Source: Enterocloster bolteae (GTDB lineage Bacteria > Bacillota_A > Clostridia > Lachnospirales > Lachnospiraceae). Taken from it: 8,695 nucleotides of DNA. The translations under genes and the position numbers were made by a program. This document shows, one piece after another, positions 1 to 6,051 of the stretch (its first letter is position 1; the number at the start of each line of letters is the position of its first letter). The DNA lies in contig JAETTS010000091.1 of assembly GCA_021769025.1 (NCBI GenBank), forward strand, positions 1 through 8,695. The letters run 5' to 3'. A model generated the notes under the pieces. That model was not told where the DNA came from. It did no database searches and was given only the letters and a program-made list of their open reading frames with translations.

Positions 1-534
1 TATCAGCCAACGGTAGATGCCATGAAGGCGGAGGGAAGGCCTTTTAAAGGAGTCATCTTCTTCGGCCTGATGCTAACGGAGGATGGCCCTAAGGTTCTGG
101 AGTACAACGCGAGATTCGGCGACCCGGAGGCCCAGGTGGTTCTGCCCAGACTGGAAAATGATATTGTGGATGTGTTTGAGGCCTGCATCGACGGGACGCT
201 TCATCAGATGGAATTGAAATTTGACAATGAGAAGGCAACGGTCTGTATTATTCTGGCTTCCGACGGATATCCGGTGGAGTATAAGAAAGGATTCCCCATC
301 GAAGGCCTGGAGAACTTTGAGGGGAAGGATGGGTACTATGTCTTCCACTCCGGGACGGTATTCAATGATAAGGGCCAGATCGTGACAAATGGCGGAAGAG
401 TTCTTGGCGTGACCGCCAACGGAGCCACCCTCAAGGAGGCCAGGGAGAATGCGTATCGGGCTACACAGTGGGTGAGATTCGAGAATCAATACATGCGCCA
501 CGATATTGGAAAGGCCATTGATGAGGCGAAATAG
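1..534 (+). CDS. purD: Phosphoribosylamine--glycine ligase, C-terminal part (5' end outside window)
   Basis: GAR synthetase joins glycine to 5-phosphoribosylamine using ATP, the second step of de novo purine synthesis in the cytoplasm. The reading frame is open from base 1 and ends at TAG 532-534, giving the last 177 residues of a protein that is usually about 420 long, so the N domain and most of the ATP-grasp domain lie upstream. The visible part opens inside the ATP-grasp fold with GVIFFGLMLTEDGPKVLEYN, followed by ARFGDPEAQVVLPRL. The Glu and Asn of the EYNARFGDPE segment are the usual metal-ATP ligands. The C-terminal domain has the typical VCIILASDGYP stretch. A strong hairpin terminator follows 35 nt after the stop, so purD is the last gene of its transcript, probably a pur operon. 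The family assignment is secure; the operon context is inferred. Confidence 0.96.
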   Translation, partial: YQPTVDAMKAEGRPFKGVIFFGLMLTEDGPKVLEYNARFGDPEAQVVLPRLENDIVDVFEACIDGTLHQMELKFDNEKATVCIILASDGYPVEYKKGFPIEGLENFEGKDGYYVFHSGTVFNDKGQIVTNGGRVLGVTANGATLKEARENAYRATQWVRFENQYMRHDIGKAIDEAK

Positions 535-568
535 GTAAGCCTTACATTGATACAAATATGAATTTTTC

Positions 569-619
569 ATGCCCCAGGCAGAGCGACAAGAAAGTTTTGC
601 CTGGGGCATTTCATTTTTT
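569..619 (+). terminator. Intrinsic terminator of purD
   Basis: An 11-12 bp GC-rich stem pairs TGCCCCAGGCA (570-580) with TGCCTGGGGCA (598-608), extended by A569-T609, around an 17-nt loop. A T-rich run follows at 609-619 (TTTTTT at 614-619), so it should stop transcription coming from purD. The run overlaps the stop codon of the convergent TM2-like gene. In the minus direction the hairpin is followed by an A-rich rather than U-rich tract, so bidirectional action is uncertain. Confidence 0.88.
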
Positions 620-1205
620 ATTTCTCCGAAGCCGCAGCCACAGTATCCTTATCCTCTATCTGCTTATCCGCCAGATACGGGGGGGTACTTAAGGTTTCTT
701 TTTTATTCCGGATCAGGTGCCATCCGATCCAGATGATCAGCGCTGCCGCCGCAAACTGAGGGATCGCATTGGTCCAATAGCGGACGAGAGACATGATGGC
801 ATCCGACCATATGAACCAATGGGCTATGGAAGAAAGAATATGGCTTACATTGTTCCAGATCATGCTGACTCCCACAAATATCAACAGGCATGCCAGGGGC
901 TTTCGGTATTTTTGGGCCAGTTCCACCAGCTGACGGGGCTGAATATGGAACAGATAATCATCCTCCAGCCCGTAGAATTCTTCGTCCGGCGTGTTATTCA
1001 GATTATGGGTGTGGAAGAAGCTGTAAAACCACAAGACCGGAAGGAAGGAAAGGAAAGGCCGGAACAGGTAACTGAAGATTGCATAGCTCCCAAAGAACAG
1101 AACCATGATGCTGGCTCCTGTCTTATAAAATCCCAGGTACATTTCCCCGGCCCCTGGAATCAGCGATATAAAAAAGGTTAAAAATTTACTTTTCTTGCTT
1201 GTCAT
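618..1205 (-). CDS. TM2-like polytopic membrane protein of the sigma operon
   Basis: This is a 195-residue membrane protein of unknown function. Its N-terminus resembles TM2-type proteins: a basic start, then SLIPGAGEMYLGFYKTG (residues 14-30), which matches the Gly-rich turn and YLG motif between the two helices of that fold. Hydrophobic segments lie roughly at 8-24, 31-48, 50-64, 103-118 and 151-167. A soluble acidic loop (about 68-100) separates the TM2-like part from the C-terminal helices, and the tail after 168 is polar and probably cytosolic. The ATG at 1205 sits inside the 3' end of the upstream gene (20-nt overlap), with a weak GGGGG ribosome site nearby. It is the last gene of the sigma operon, so it may help sense or transmit the signal to the anti-sigma factor, or be a target. 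That role is inference from position only. Confidence 0.82.
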   Translation of the reverse strand: MTSKKSKFLTFFISLIPGAGEMYLGFYKTGASIMVLFFGSYAIFSYLFRPFLSFLPVLWFYSFFHTHNLNNTPDEEFYGLEDDYLFHIQPRQLVELAQKYRKPLACLLIFVGVSMIWNNVSHILSSIAHWFIWSDAIMSLVRYWTNAIPQFAAAALIIWIGWHLIRNKKETLSTPPYLADKQIEDKDTVAAASEK

Positions 1206-1629
1206 ATGATGATACCCCCATTTCCCACAAGCGTTTGGAAAGATCGTCCACTTTCTCCTGAAGCTCCTGAATCACCTTATAGGTTTCTATGTGTATGGAT
1301 CTGTGATCAGAAGTACTGCCAGAACGCAGGTATCGTTCATGCATATCAGGTACAGACAGGATGACCCCTACACAGCATACGCCTGCTAAAACTACCTTAA
1401 ATCCATAATACCACAATGCCAGCTTTTTGGAAAGCTGATTGGATCTTGCGATCAGCTGAACATCCAGCTGCTTACTGCGTGCCAGGATCGAAGATTTCAG
1501 ATTGGCAGGAGCAGTCATCAGCCCATGGGTTTCCACCAGATCCGCCAGGCGTTCGGCATAGAATTCGCTGGAAGATGCTTGTTCCAAGATCTGGATGACT
1601 GGCAGATTGTTATCATTTGAATTATCCAT
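1186..1629 (-). CDS. Single-pass membrane protein, probable anti-sigma factor
   Basis: This 147-residue protein has a soluble N-terminal region of about 70 residues, one hydrophobic helix (about 71-93, LALWYYGFKVVLAGVCCVGV...) and an extracytoplasmic C-terminal part. The latter ends in a predicted short coiled coil (about 115-136, heptads in VIQELQEKVDDLSKRL). The order of cytosolic N-domain, single helix and outer domain, together with its place directly after an ECF sigma gene, fits a membrane anti-sigma factor. The N-domain has a helical YAERLADLVETHGL...APANLKSSILARSK pattern but no HxxxCxxC zinc motif, so it is not a classical zinc-binding anti-sigma domain. It is translationally coupled: the ATG at 1629 overlaps the sigma stop codon by 8 nt, and a strong AAGGAGG site lies in the last codons of the sigma gene. 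The gene is certain; the function is inferred from context and topology. Confidence 0.8.
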   Translation of the reverse strand: MDNSNDNNLPVIQILEQASSSEFYAERLADLVETHGLMTAPANLKSSILARSKQLDVQLIARSNQLSKKLALWYYGFKVVLAGVCCVGVILSVPDMHERYLRSGSTSDHRSIHIETYKVIQELQEKVDDLSKRLWEMGVSSYDKQEK

Positions 1630-2146
1630 TCCACAAGTCCTCCTTTCGGTATTGCTTTTTCAACATGGCCTTGGCCCGGTAAACCTGTGTCTGAAGGGTT
1701 TTGACATTCTTCCCTGTCTTTGCAGCCATTTCTCCAATGGATATCTCGTGATAAAAATAATCCAGAGCCACCTCCTTATATGGAGACTTTAACTGCATAC
1801 AGCAGTCATACAATTCCTGACGGAGTTCCTTCTCCATCACATCCCTTTCAGGTGCCGGGGACGTATCCCGGCAGGAGATGAGAAATTGATCCTCTGTGGG
1901 AATCTGTCTGCGGCCAGCGGCCTTTAAGTAGTCCAGGCATTTGTTGGTAGCAATTTTACAGAGCCATGCCCGCTCATTTTTTCCGTCAAAAGCAGACATA
2001 TTTTTGTAGGCGGAGAGGAAGGTTTCCTGAGCAAGGTCCTGTGCGTCAAAATAATCGTTTGTCAATTGGAAACAGATGGAAAAGATCAGGTTTTGATAAT
2101 TGTCTATCCATTGTTCCAGTGCTGCCTCGGCATTAATCTTCCTCAC
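1622..2146 (-). CDS. ECF-type RNA polymerase sigma factor
   Basis: This is a sigma-70 family protein of the extracytoplasmic-function type, with 174 residues and only regions 2 and 4. Region 2 spans about residues 15-80 and includes DAQDLAQETFLSAYKN (core RNA polymerase contact and -10 recognition) and the AWLCKIATNKCLDYLK helix. A polar linker follows (81-112). Region 4 (about 115-165) holds the helix-turn-helix ISIGEMAAKTGKNVKTLQTQ that reads the -35 element. It heads a three-gene operon with a probable anti-sigma factor and a TM2-like membrane protein. The start is unusual. There is no in-frame ATG near the N-terminus; the GTG at 2146 lies inside the Shine-Dalgarno-like GGAGGTGA. An ATT at 2137-2135 would be correctly spaced from that site. 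The GTG is used here, but the start is uncertain by at least three residues. The regulon is unknown. Confidence 0.93.
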   Translation of the reverse strand: MRKINAEAALEQWIDNYQNLIFSICFQLTNDYFDAQDLAQETFLSAYKNMSAFDGKNERAWLCKIATNKCLDYLKAAGRRQIPTEDQFLISCRDTSPAPERDVMEKELRQELYDCCMQLKSPYKEVALDYFYHEISIGEMAAKTGKNVKTLQTQVYRAKAMLKKQYRKEDLWNG

Positions 2147-2150
2147 CTCC
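2144..2150 (-). promoter_or_regulatory. Shine-Dalgarno site colliding with the sigma gene GTG start
   Basis: The minus strand reads GGAGGTGAGGAAGATTAATG from 2150 down to 2131. GGAGGTGA is a near-perfect match to the 16S anti-Shine-Dalgarno, yet the annotated GTG start is part of it, leaving no spacer. Eight nt downstream of GGAGG is an in-frame ATT. An out-of-frame ATG at 2133 opens only a nine-codon frame. Confidence 0.6.
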
Positions 2151-2217
2151 TCGCCTATTATTATAACGGAACAACAAATATATTGTCTTCAATATTATCC
2201 CTTAAAAAACGGAATTC

Positions 2218-2246
2218 TTGCATGAGCAGGCATTACATGATATACT
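2218..2246 (+). promoter_or_regulatory. Sigma-A promoter of the GNAT gene
   Basis: A -35 like TTGCAT (2218-2223) and a -10 TATACT (2241-2246, five of six consensus bases) are separated by exactly 17 nt. Transcription would start near 2253, giving a leader of about 45 nt before the acetyltransferase gene. The promoter faces away from the sigma operon, whose own promoter must lie in the same 150-bp divergent region. A minus-strand GATAAT (2199-2194) is a candidate -10 for the sigma operon, but no good -35 accompanies it. Confidence 0.6.
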
Positions 2247-2297
2247 GTATGAGAAAGGGTTCCAACAAACATACGTTTCGAAAAAGGGAGGGAGCAG

Positions 2298-3089
2298 ATG
2301 ATGATTGAACTTGGAAGAGAAAAACGCCAAACCATATGGTCGATCTGTGAAGAGAGTGAGGAGGTACTGGTGCGCGGAGCCGCAGATGGAACTGTAGGGC
2401 GCGTGTGGGTTCCGAAACTGGAGAATTCCTCTTATTGTCTGGTTCTGGTAGGCGATTATGCATATCTGGTCGGCCTTCCGCCGAAAGGAAGCCAGGCCCT
2501 GGATCTGAAGGGCCAGTTGTATGAGTGTGCATCCCATGCCTATCTGATTCCTCAGAATGAGCGTTGGGCAGACTGGCTGGAGGAAGAGTTTATGGGGCTC
2601 CTCAGAAAGGTAAGCCGATACGCCCTGAAAAAAGAAGAGCATCACTTCGATATCGGAGTTTTGAAACAATATATCCATGCAGTCCCCAGAGAGATCCGCA
2701 TCAAGAGAATGGACAGCACCATATACCGGCAGGCCCGCAAGCATGGGTGGAGCCATAATCTGTGTATGAATTTTGAGGATGAGGAGCATTTCATTCAGAA
2801 GGGATTCGGCTATGCTGCCCTGAAAGGGAAAGAACTGGTGGCAGGCTGCTCCGCCTGCGGAGCCGGGGAAGGTATTGTGGAAGTCCAGGTAAGTACCAAG
2901 AAAGACTACCGCAGGCAGGGGCTGGCCCTGGCGTGCAGTGCGGCGTTTCTTATGGAATGCCTGGAAAAGAACCTGATTCCCAACTGGAGCGCTGTCAACT
3001 TACAGTCGGTAGGCCTTGCAGAGAAACTGGGTTATGTCTATGACAGAGAATATCAAGTGTATCAGATGAAGGAAGTGGAGGAGGATTGA
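2298..3089 (+). CDS. GNAT-family N-acetyltransferase
   Basis: This 263-residue cytosolic protein is probably an acetyl-CoA-dependent N-acetyltransferase of the two-part 'GNAT_acetyltran' type. The first ~130 residues form a divergent N-terminal half. The second half carries the GNAT core: strand VEVQVSTKKDYRRQGLA (194-210), with the RRQGLA pyrophosphate-binding loop of motif A, followed by the helix LACSAAFLMECLEKN. The family-typical ending is NW(229-230)..N(234)..S(237)..LAEKLGY(240-246). The substrate cannot be read from the sequence. ATG 2298 follows GGGAGGGA (2286-2293), and the adjacent ATG 2301 is an equally possible start. It is divergent from the sigma operon and has its own promoter. 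No clear terminator was seen before deoC, so some read-through into deoC-cdd is possible. Confidence 0.88.
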   Translation: MMIELGREKRQTIWSICEESEEVLVRGAADGTVGRVWVPKLENSSYCLVLVGDYAYLVGLPPKGSQALDLKGQLYECASHAYLIPQNERWADWLEEEFMGLLRKVSRYALKKEEHHFDIGVLKQYIHAVPREIRIKRMDSTIYRQARKHGWSHNLCMNFEDEEHFIQKGFGYAALKGKELVAGCSACGAGEGIVEVQVSTKKDYRRQGLALACSAAFLMECLEKNLIPNWSAVNLQSVGLAEKLGYVYDREYQVYQMKEVEED

Positions 3090-3248
3090 CAGGCCAGAAA
3101 CCATTGGCGGGGTGAATCCGTCAAGCCGTCAAGAGGCGGATGCGCCTGCTTGCTAATCTACTAAATCTACCAATTTGCGACAAAAGCAGAAAGAATCGAT
3201 AGAAAAAAGGTTCTGAAACTATATTATAGAAAAAGGAGAACAATTCAT

Positions 3249-3941
3249 ATGGATGTGCGTAAAATTCTTGGCGCAGTAGACCACACCTTACTGGCGCAGC
3301 AGGCAACCTGGGGGGAGATCTGCCAGATTTGCGATGATGCCATAAAATACGGTACAGCTTCTGTCTGTATTCCTCCGTCCTTTGTAGAGCAGGCAAAGGA
3401 ATACGTAGGAGACAGAATGGCGGTATGCACGGTAATCGGATTTCCCAACGGTTATCATACCACTGCAGTTAAGGTGTTTGAGACGGAAGATGCACTGGAA
3501 AACGGAGCCGATGAGATCGACATGGTCATCCATATCGGTGATTTAAAAAGCAGGAGATATGATAAGATCCTGGAGGAGATCCGCTCCATCAAAGCAGTCT
3601 GCGGAGACCATGTGCTGAAGGTGATCATCGAGACCTGCCTTCTGACCCAAGAAGAAAAGATAGAGATGTGCCGGATTGTCACAGAGTCAGGTGCAGACTT
3701 TATCAAGACATCCACTGGATTTTCGAAAGCAGGTGCAACCTTTGAAGACATTGCCCTGTTCAAACAGCATGTAGGAGAGCATGTAAAGATCAAGGCGGCA
3801 GGAGGCATATCCTCCCTGGAAGATGCCTGGAAATTCATGGAACTGGGAGCGGATCGCCTTGGCACCAGCAGAATCGTGAAGATCATCAAGGAAAAGGAGG
3901 CAACAGATGGACAGACAGACTCTGATTCAGGCAGCTATTGA
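3249..3941 (+). CDS. deoC: Deoxyribose-phosphate aldolase
   Basis: DERA splits 2-deoxyribose 5-phosphate into glyceraldehyde 3-phosphate and acetaldehyde, the last step of deoxynucleoside catabolism in the cytosol. The 230-residue protein has the usual length of the short bacterial form. It shows all the class I aldolase hallmarks: GADEIDMV with Asp91, [10 protein letters not shown] with the Schiff-base Lys153, and [10 protein letters not shown] with the second active-site Lys182. ATG 3249 is preceded by AAGGAG (3233-3238) at a 10-nt spacing. An A+T-rich stretch before it (TATATT at 3220) may hold the promoter, but no convincing -35 was seen. The gene overlaps cdd by 35 nt, and the overlap encodes a polar tail ending in a C-terminal Tyr, a feature that matters for catalysis in the E. 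coli enzyme. With cdd it forms a nucleoside salvage pair. Confidence 0.96.
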   Translation: MDVRKILGAVDHTLLAQQATWGEICQICDDAIKYGTASVCIPPSFVEQAKEYVGDRMAVCTVIGFPNGYHTTAVKVFETEDALENGADEIDMVIHIGDLKSRRYDKILEEIRSIKAVCGDHVLKVIIETCLLTQEEKIEMCRIVTESGADFIKTSTGFSKAGATFEDIALFKQHVGEHVKIKAAGGISSLEDAWKFMELGADRLGTSRIVKIIKEKEATDGQTDSDSGSY

Positions 3942-4317
3942 CGCATTGCCTGGTTCCTATGTGCCCTATTCTCATTTCCATGTTGCAGCTGCCCTGTTAT
4001 GCAAAGACGGAACCGTCTACACAGGAATCAACATTGAGAATGCCGCTTATTCCCCCACCATCTGCGCGGAGAGAAGCGCATTTGTGCGGGCAGTCAACGA
4101 AGGAAAGCGGGAGTTTGAGGCCATTGTCATCTGCGGAGGCAAAGACGGCGTGATCACAGACTACTGTTCTCCCTGTGGCGTATGCAGGCAGGTAATGCGG
4201 GAATTTGGCGATCCAAAGACCTTTCAAGTGATTTTGGCTAAGTCTCTAAAGGAATATCAGGAATTTACCCTGGAGGAGATATTGCCTTTGGGATTCGGCT
4301 CCGAAAATTTGTCTTAA
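3907..4317 (+). CDS. cdd: Cytidine deaminase
   Basis: This enzyme deaminates cytidine and deoxycytidine to uridine and deoxyuridine in pyrimidine salvage. The 136-residue protein is the short homotetrameric type with one zinc per subunit. The zinc and catalytic site is complete: TICAERSA with Cys53 (zinc) and Glu55 (proton shuttle), then SPCGVCRQ with Cys90 and Cys93 (zinc). The N-terminal [11 protein letters not shown] and the [10 protein letters not shown] substrate loop are also typical. The start lies inside deoC, six nt after a strong AAGGAGG (3894-3900) embedded in the deoC frame, so the two genes are translated from one transcript and probably coupled. Uridine or deoxyuridine made here would need a phosphorylase encoded elsewhere before DeoC can act on the sugar. 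No obvious U-tract terminator follows. Confidence 0.97.
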   Translation: MDRQTLIQAAIDALPGSYVPYSHFHVAAALLCKDGTVYTGINIENAAYSPTICAERSAFVRAVNEGKREFEAIVICGGKDGVITDYCSPCGVCRQVMREFGDPKTFQVILAKSLKEYQEFTLEEILPLGFGSENLS

Positions 4318-4450
4318 AGCATGTATAATTGAAAAGCCCCGGACATACATTGAATCAGGGAACAAGATGTCTATCGCGGCTTAGGATCGGCCCCTTGCCC
4401 AATGACCGGCGAAAAGTAATGATTTACCATATTTTCATAAAAAAATAGGA
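4318..4450. other. Non-coding stretch between cdd and the 6S RNA promoter, unassigned
   Basis: No gene is supported here. The only structure noted is an imperfect dyad: AAGCC (4334-4338) pairs with GGCTT (4378-4382), and inside it GACAT (4342-4346) pairs with ATGTC (4367-4371), with an unequal internal loop. On the plus strand no T-run follows. On the minus strand the outer arm is followed by TTTTC, but no minus-strand gene points here. It could be a weak 3' element of cdd. The last ~20 nt are A/T rich and may act as an UP element for the 6S promoter. Confidence 0.4.
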
Positions 4451-4479
4451 TTGAAAAACACCATATAGTAGTGTATAAT
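4451..4479 (+). promoter_or_regulatory. Strong sigma-A promoter of the 6S RNA gene
   Basis: TTGAAA (4451-4456) and a perfect TATAAT (4474-4479) are 17 nt apart, with an A/T-rich run (TTTTCATAAAAAAATAGG) just upstream that resembles an UP element. Transcription should begin near 4486. This is the best promoter match in the window, as expected for an abundant stable RNA. Confidence 0.85.
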
Positions 4480-4485
4480 GTTCCT

Positions 4486-4708
4486 AGAAAAAAACAAAAG
4501 TAACTCCTGAAATGTTCGATACTCTTACAATTTTTGAACCTACATTATGACATAAGGGATTCCTATATTTTCTGGTGGATGTCAAGCCTCCTTCGAGTGG
4601 AAGGCAGAAGCCAGAGTGCGGTCACCCACCTAGCTTGGCTAGGAGTCAAAAGGTAAGAACCGGCATTTTGGGGTTACAAAAGAAAAGCAGCGAGAAATCG
4701 CTGCTTTT
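4486..4708 (+). ncRNA. ssrS: 6S RNA (regulator of sigma-A RNA polymerase)
   Basis: 6S RNA mimics an open promoter, traps the sigma-A holoenzyme in stationary phase and serves as template for short pRNAs. Here the ends of the likely mature RNA (about 4500-4677, ~178 nt) form a long interrupted closing stem. GTAAC (4500-4504) pairs with GTTAC (4673-4677), AAATG with CATTT, and CTCTTAC (4522-4528) with GTAAGA (4653-4658). The 5' arm carries CCTGAAATGTTCG, close to the conserved 5' arm of known 6S RNAs. Beyond it lies a large, mostly unpaired central bubble, then an apical arm in which GGTGG (4573-4577) can pair with CCACC (4626-4630). Smaller hairpins lie at GCCTCC/GGAAGGC and CCTAGC/GCTAGG. The transcript runs from the promoter at 4451-4479 to the terminator at 4683-4708. 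The assignment rests on motif, folding and transcription signals, not on a covariance-model hit. Confidence 0.86.
4683..4708 (+). terminator. Intrinsic terminator of the 6S RNA gene
   Basis: A perfect 11-bp stem, AAAAGCAGCGA (4683-4693) with TCGCTGCTTTT (4698-4708), closes a GAAA tetraloop (4694-4697). The T-run is the 3' end of the stem itself. It lies six nt after the end of the 6S closing stem and separates the RNA gene from the downstream AI-2E-family gene. Confidence 0.9.
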
Positions 4709-4812
4709 ATGTTACCCAAAACCCTTTGCTTTTTGTGAAAAATATGGTACTCTTATAGGAAAGAAACTGAGAGTAACAAGCAAATGTAACAGCAAAGGAA
4801 GAAAAACATACA

Positions 4813-6051
4813 ATGAAAGAACACAAATTTTATGAATATGTCTGCTGGGGAGTGACAGCAGTAGTGGTGATCGTATCCTGTATTTTGGTGGCCCTCTTGT
4901 TCTTGCGCTGGCAGGCGGTAAGGCAGGCGATTGGGAAAGTCAATGCAATCCTGGCTCCTATCACCTACGGGGCAGTGTTGGCCTACCTGCTGTCGCCGAT
5001 CTACAACCGGCTTAGAAAGGCTCTGGATAAATGCTTGACATCATCGGCTGTACGGGAACACACAAGAAACAGCCTGGAGAAGACAGGCGCAACCCTGGGA
5101 AGTCTGATCGTCCTGGTTGTGGTGGTATTCGGTTTATTTTCCATGATCATTCCGGAGGTCTGGAAGAGCATTACAGGTATTGTCAACTCCATTCCTTCTT
5201 ATGCGCAGGTTATCTCCGGATGGATCGAGGAGATCTTTGCCAACAATCCGGACGTGGAAGCAGCTATCCTGGACAACTATAATCAGGCGGTGGAGCAGCT
5301 GGTTAGCTGGCTTCAGTCGGAGACCGGGCTGGTAGCCAACATTGAGAAGGTTTTGACTGGACTTTACTCCGGAATCATCAGTGTGATCAATCTGGTGAAG
5401 AACATTTTAATCGGCATAATCGTCATGGTGTACCTGCTGAATATAAAGGACACCCTGTGCGCCCAGGGAAAGAAGATCATATATGGCCTGTTTCCCATTG
5501 GCGGAGCCAACGAGATCATCGAGAAGCTGCGGTTTGTCCACAAAGTCTTTGGCGGATTTATCATTGGAAAGCTGGTGGATTCCCTGATCATCGGGATTCT
5601 TACCTTTATCTGGCTGAGCATACTGAAGATGCCGTATGCGCTGCTTATCAGTGTAATCATCGGCGTAACCAACGTGATTCCGTTTTTCGGTCCGTTTATT
5701 GGAGCGATCCCCAGTGCCATTCTGCTTTTATTGGTCAGCCCCAAACAGTGTATCTGGTTTTTGATCTCCATTCTGGTCATCCAGCAGTTTGACGGCAACA
5801 TTCTGGGACCGAAGATTCTGGGGAACTCCACCGGGGTGTCCAGTTTTTGGGTGTTGTTTTCCATCTTGTTTTTTGGAGGAATCATGGGACCGGTGGGCAT
5901 GATCATCGGCGTGCCTACATTTGCGGTGATATACAGGCTGATATCGGAATTTGTGGAGAAACGGCTGGCTGCCAAACAGCTGTCCACTTCCACAAAGGAT
6001 TATGGAGAGTTAGACTATATAGATGAGAAGAAAAAAACATATATCAGGTAG
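4813..6051 (+). CDS. AI-2E family transporter (PerM/YdiK-type membrane protein)
   Basis: This 412-residue polytopic membrane protein belongs to the AI-2E exporter family. The name comes from E. coli TqsA; most members have unknown substrates, and some act in ion export or metabolite efflux. Hydrophobic segments lie at about 11-32, 44-62, 95-114, 187-209, 245-270, 273-290, 294-309, 312-325 and 345-376. A soluble, amphipathic region of about 70 residues lies between helices 3 and 4, as in the family. The signature blocks are present: VTNVIPFFGPFIGAIPS (285-301), QQFDGNILGPKILGNSTG (324-341) and GGIMGPVGMIIGVPTFAV (355-372). ATG 4813 follows AAGGAAG (4795-4801). Its last 29 nt overlap the upstream-most start of the SpoIID-like gene, so the two probably form an operon. 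No convincing promoter was found between the 6S terminator and the start. Confidence 0.93.
   Translation: MKEHKFYEYVCWGVTAVVVIVSCILVALLFLRWQAVRQAIGKVNAILAPITYGAVLAYLLSPIYNRLRKALDKCLTSSAVREHTRNSLEKTGATLGSLIVLVVVVFGLFSMIIPEVWKSITGIVNSIPSYAQVISGWIEEIFANNPDVEAAILDNYNQAVEQLVSWLQSETGLVANIEKVLTGLYSGIISVINLVKNILIGIIVMVYLLNIKDTLCAQGKKIIYGLFPIGGANEIIEKLRFVHKVFGGFIIGKLVDSLIIGILTFIWLSILKMPYALLISVIIGVTNVIPFFGPFIGAIPSAILLLLVSPKQCIWFLISILVIQQFDGNILGPKILGNSTGVSSFWVLFSILFFGGIMGPVGMIIGVPTFAVIYRLISEFVEKRLAAKQLSTSTKDYGELDYIDEKKKTYIR

Noticed and set aside
73..609. 178-codon open frame on the minus strand antisense to purD
   Set aside because: It runs opposite the conserved purD frame, ends across the terminator, and its translation shows no recognisable domain.
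717..1181. 154-codon plus-strand frame opposite the TM2-like gene
   Set aside because: Its translation is Pro/Arg/Asp-rich and low in hydrophobic pattern, it has no ribosome site, and the opposite strand encodes a coherent membrane protein.
2191..2223. ECF-type autoregulatory promoter for the sigma operon
   Set aside because: Only a GATAAT-like -10 is visible on the minus strand; no convincing -35 (sigma-A or ECF type) is present at a proper distance.
2202..2789. 195-codon minus-strand frame across the divergent promoter and GNAT gene
   Set aside because: It covers a clear GNAT N-terminal half on the other strand and the promoter region, with no recognisable motif of its own.
3118..3133. 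Tandem CCGTCAAG x2 before deoC
   Set aside because: Only two 8-nt copies, with no further symmetry; most likely chance or slippage, and not clearly an operator.
4748..4775. Inverted repeat TACTCT/AGAGTA upstream of the AI-2E-family gene
   Set aside because: Six-bp stem with a 16-nt loop and no T-run; too weak to call an operator or terminator.
4575..4835. 86-codon plus-strand frame
   Set aside because: It starts inside the 6S RNA, crosses the intrinsic terminator and overlaps the AI-2E start; its composition is not protein-like.
5364..5993. 209-codon minus-strand frame antisense to the AI-2E-family gene
   Set aside because: The apparent hydrophobic pattern is a mirror of the membrane helices on the plus strand; there is no supporting ribosome site or motif.
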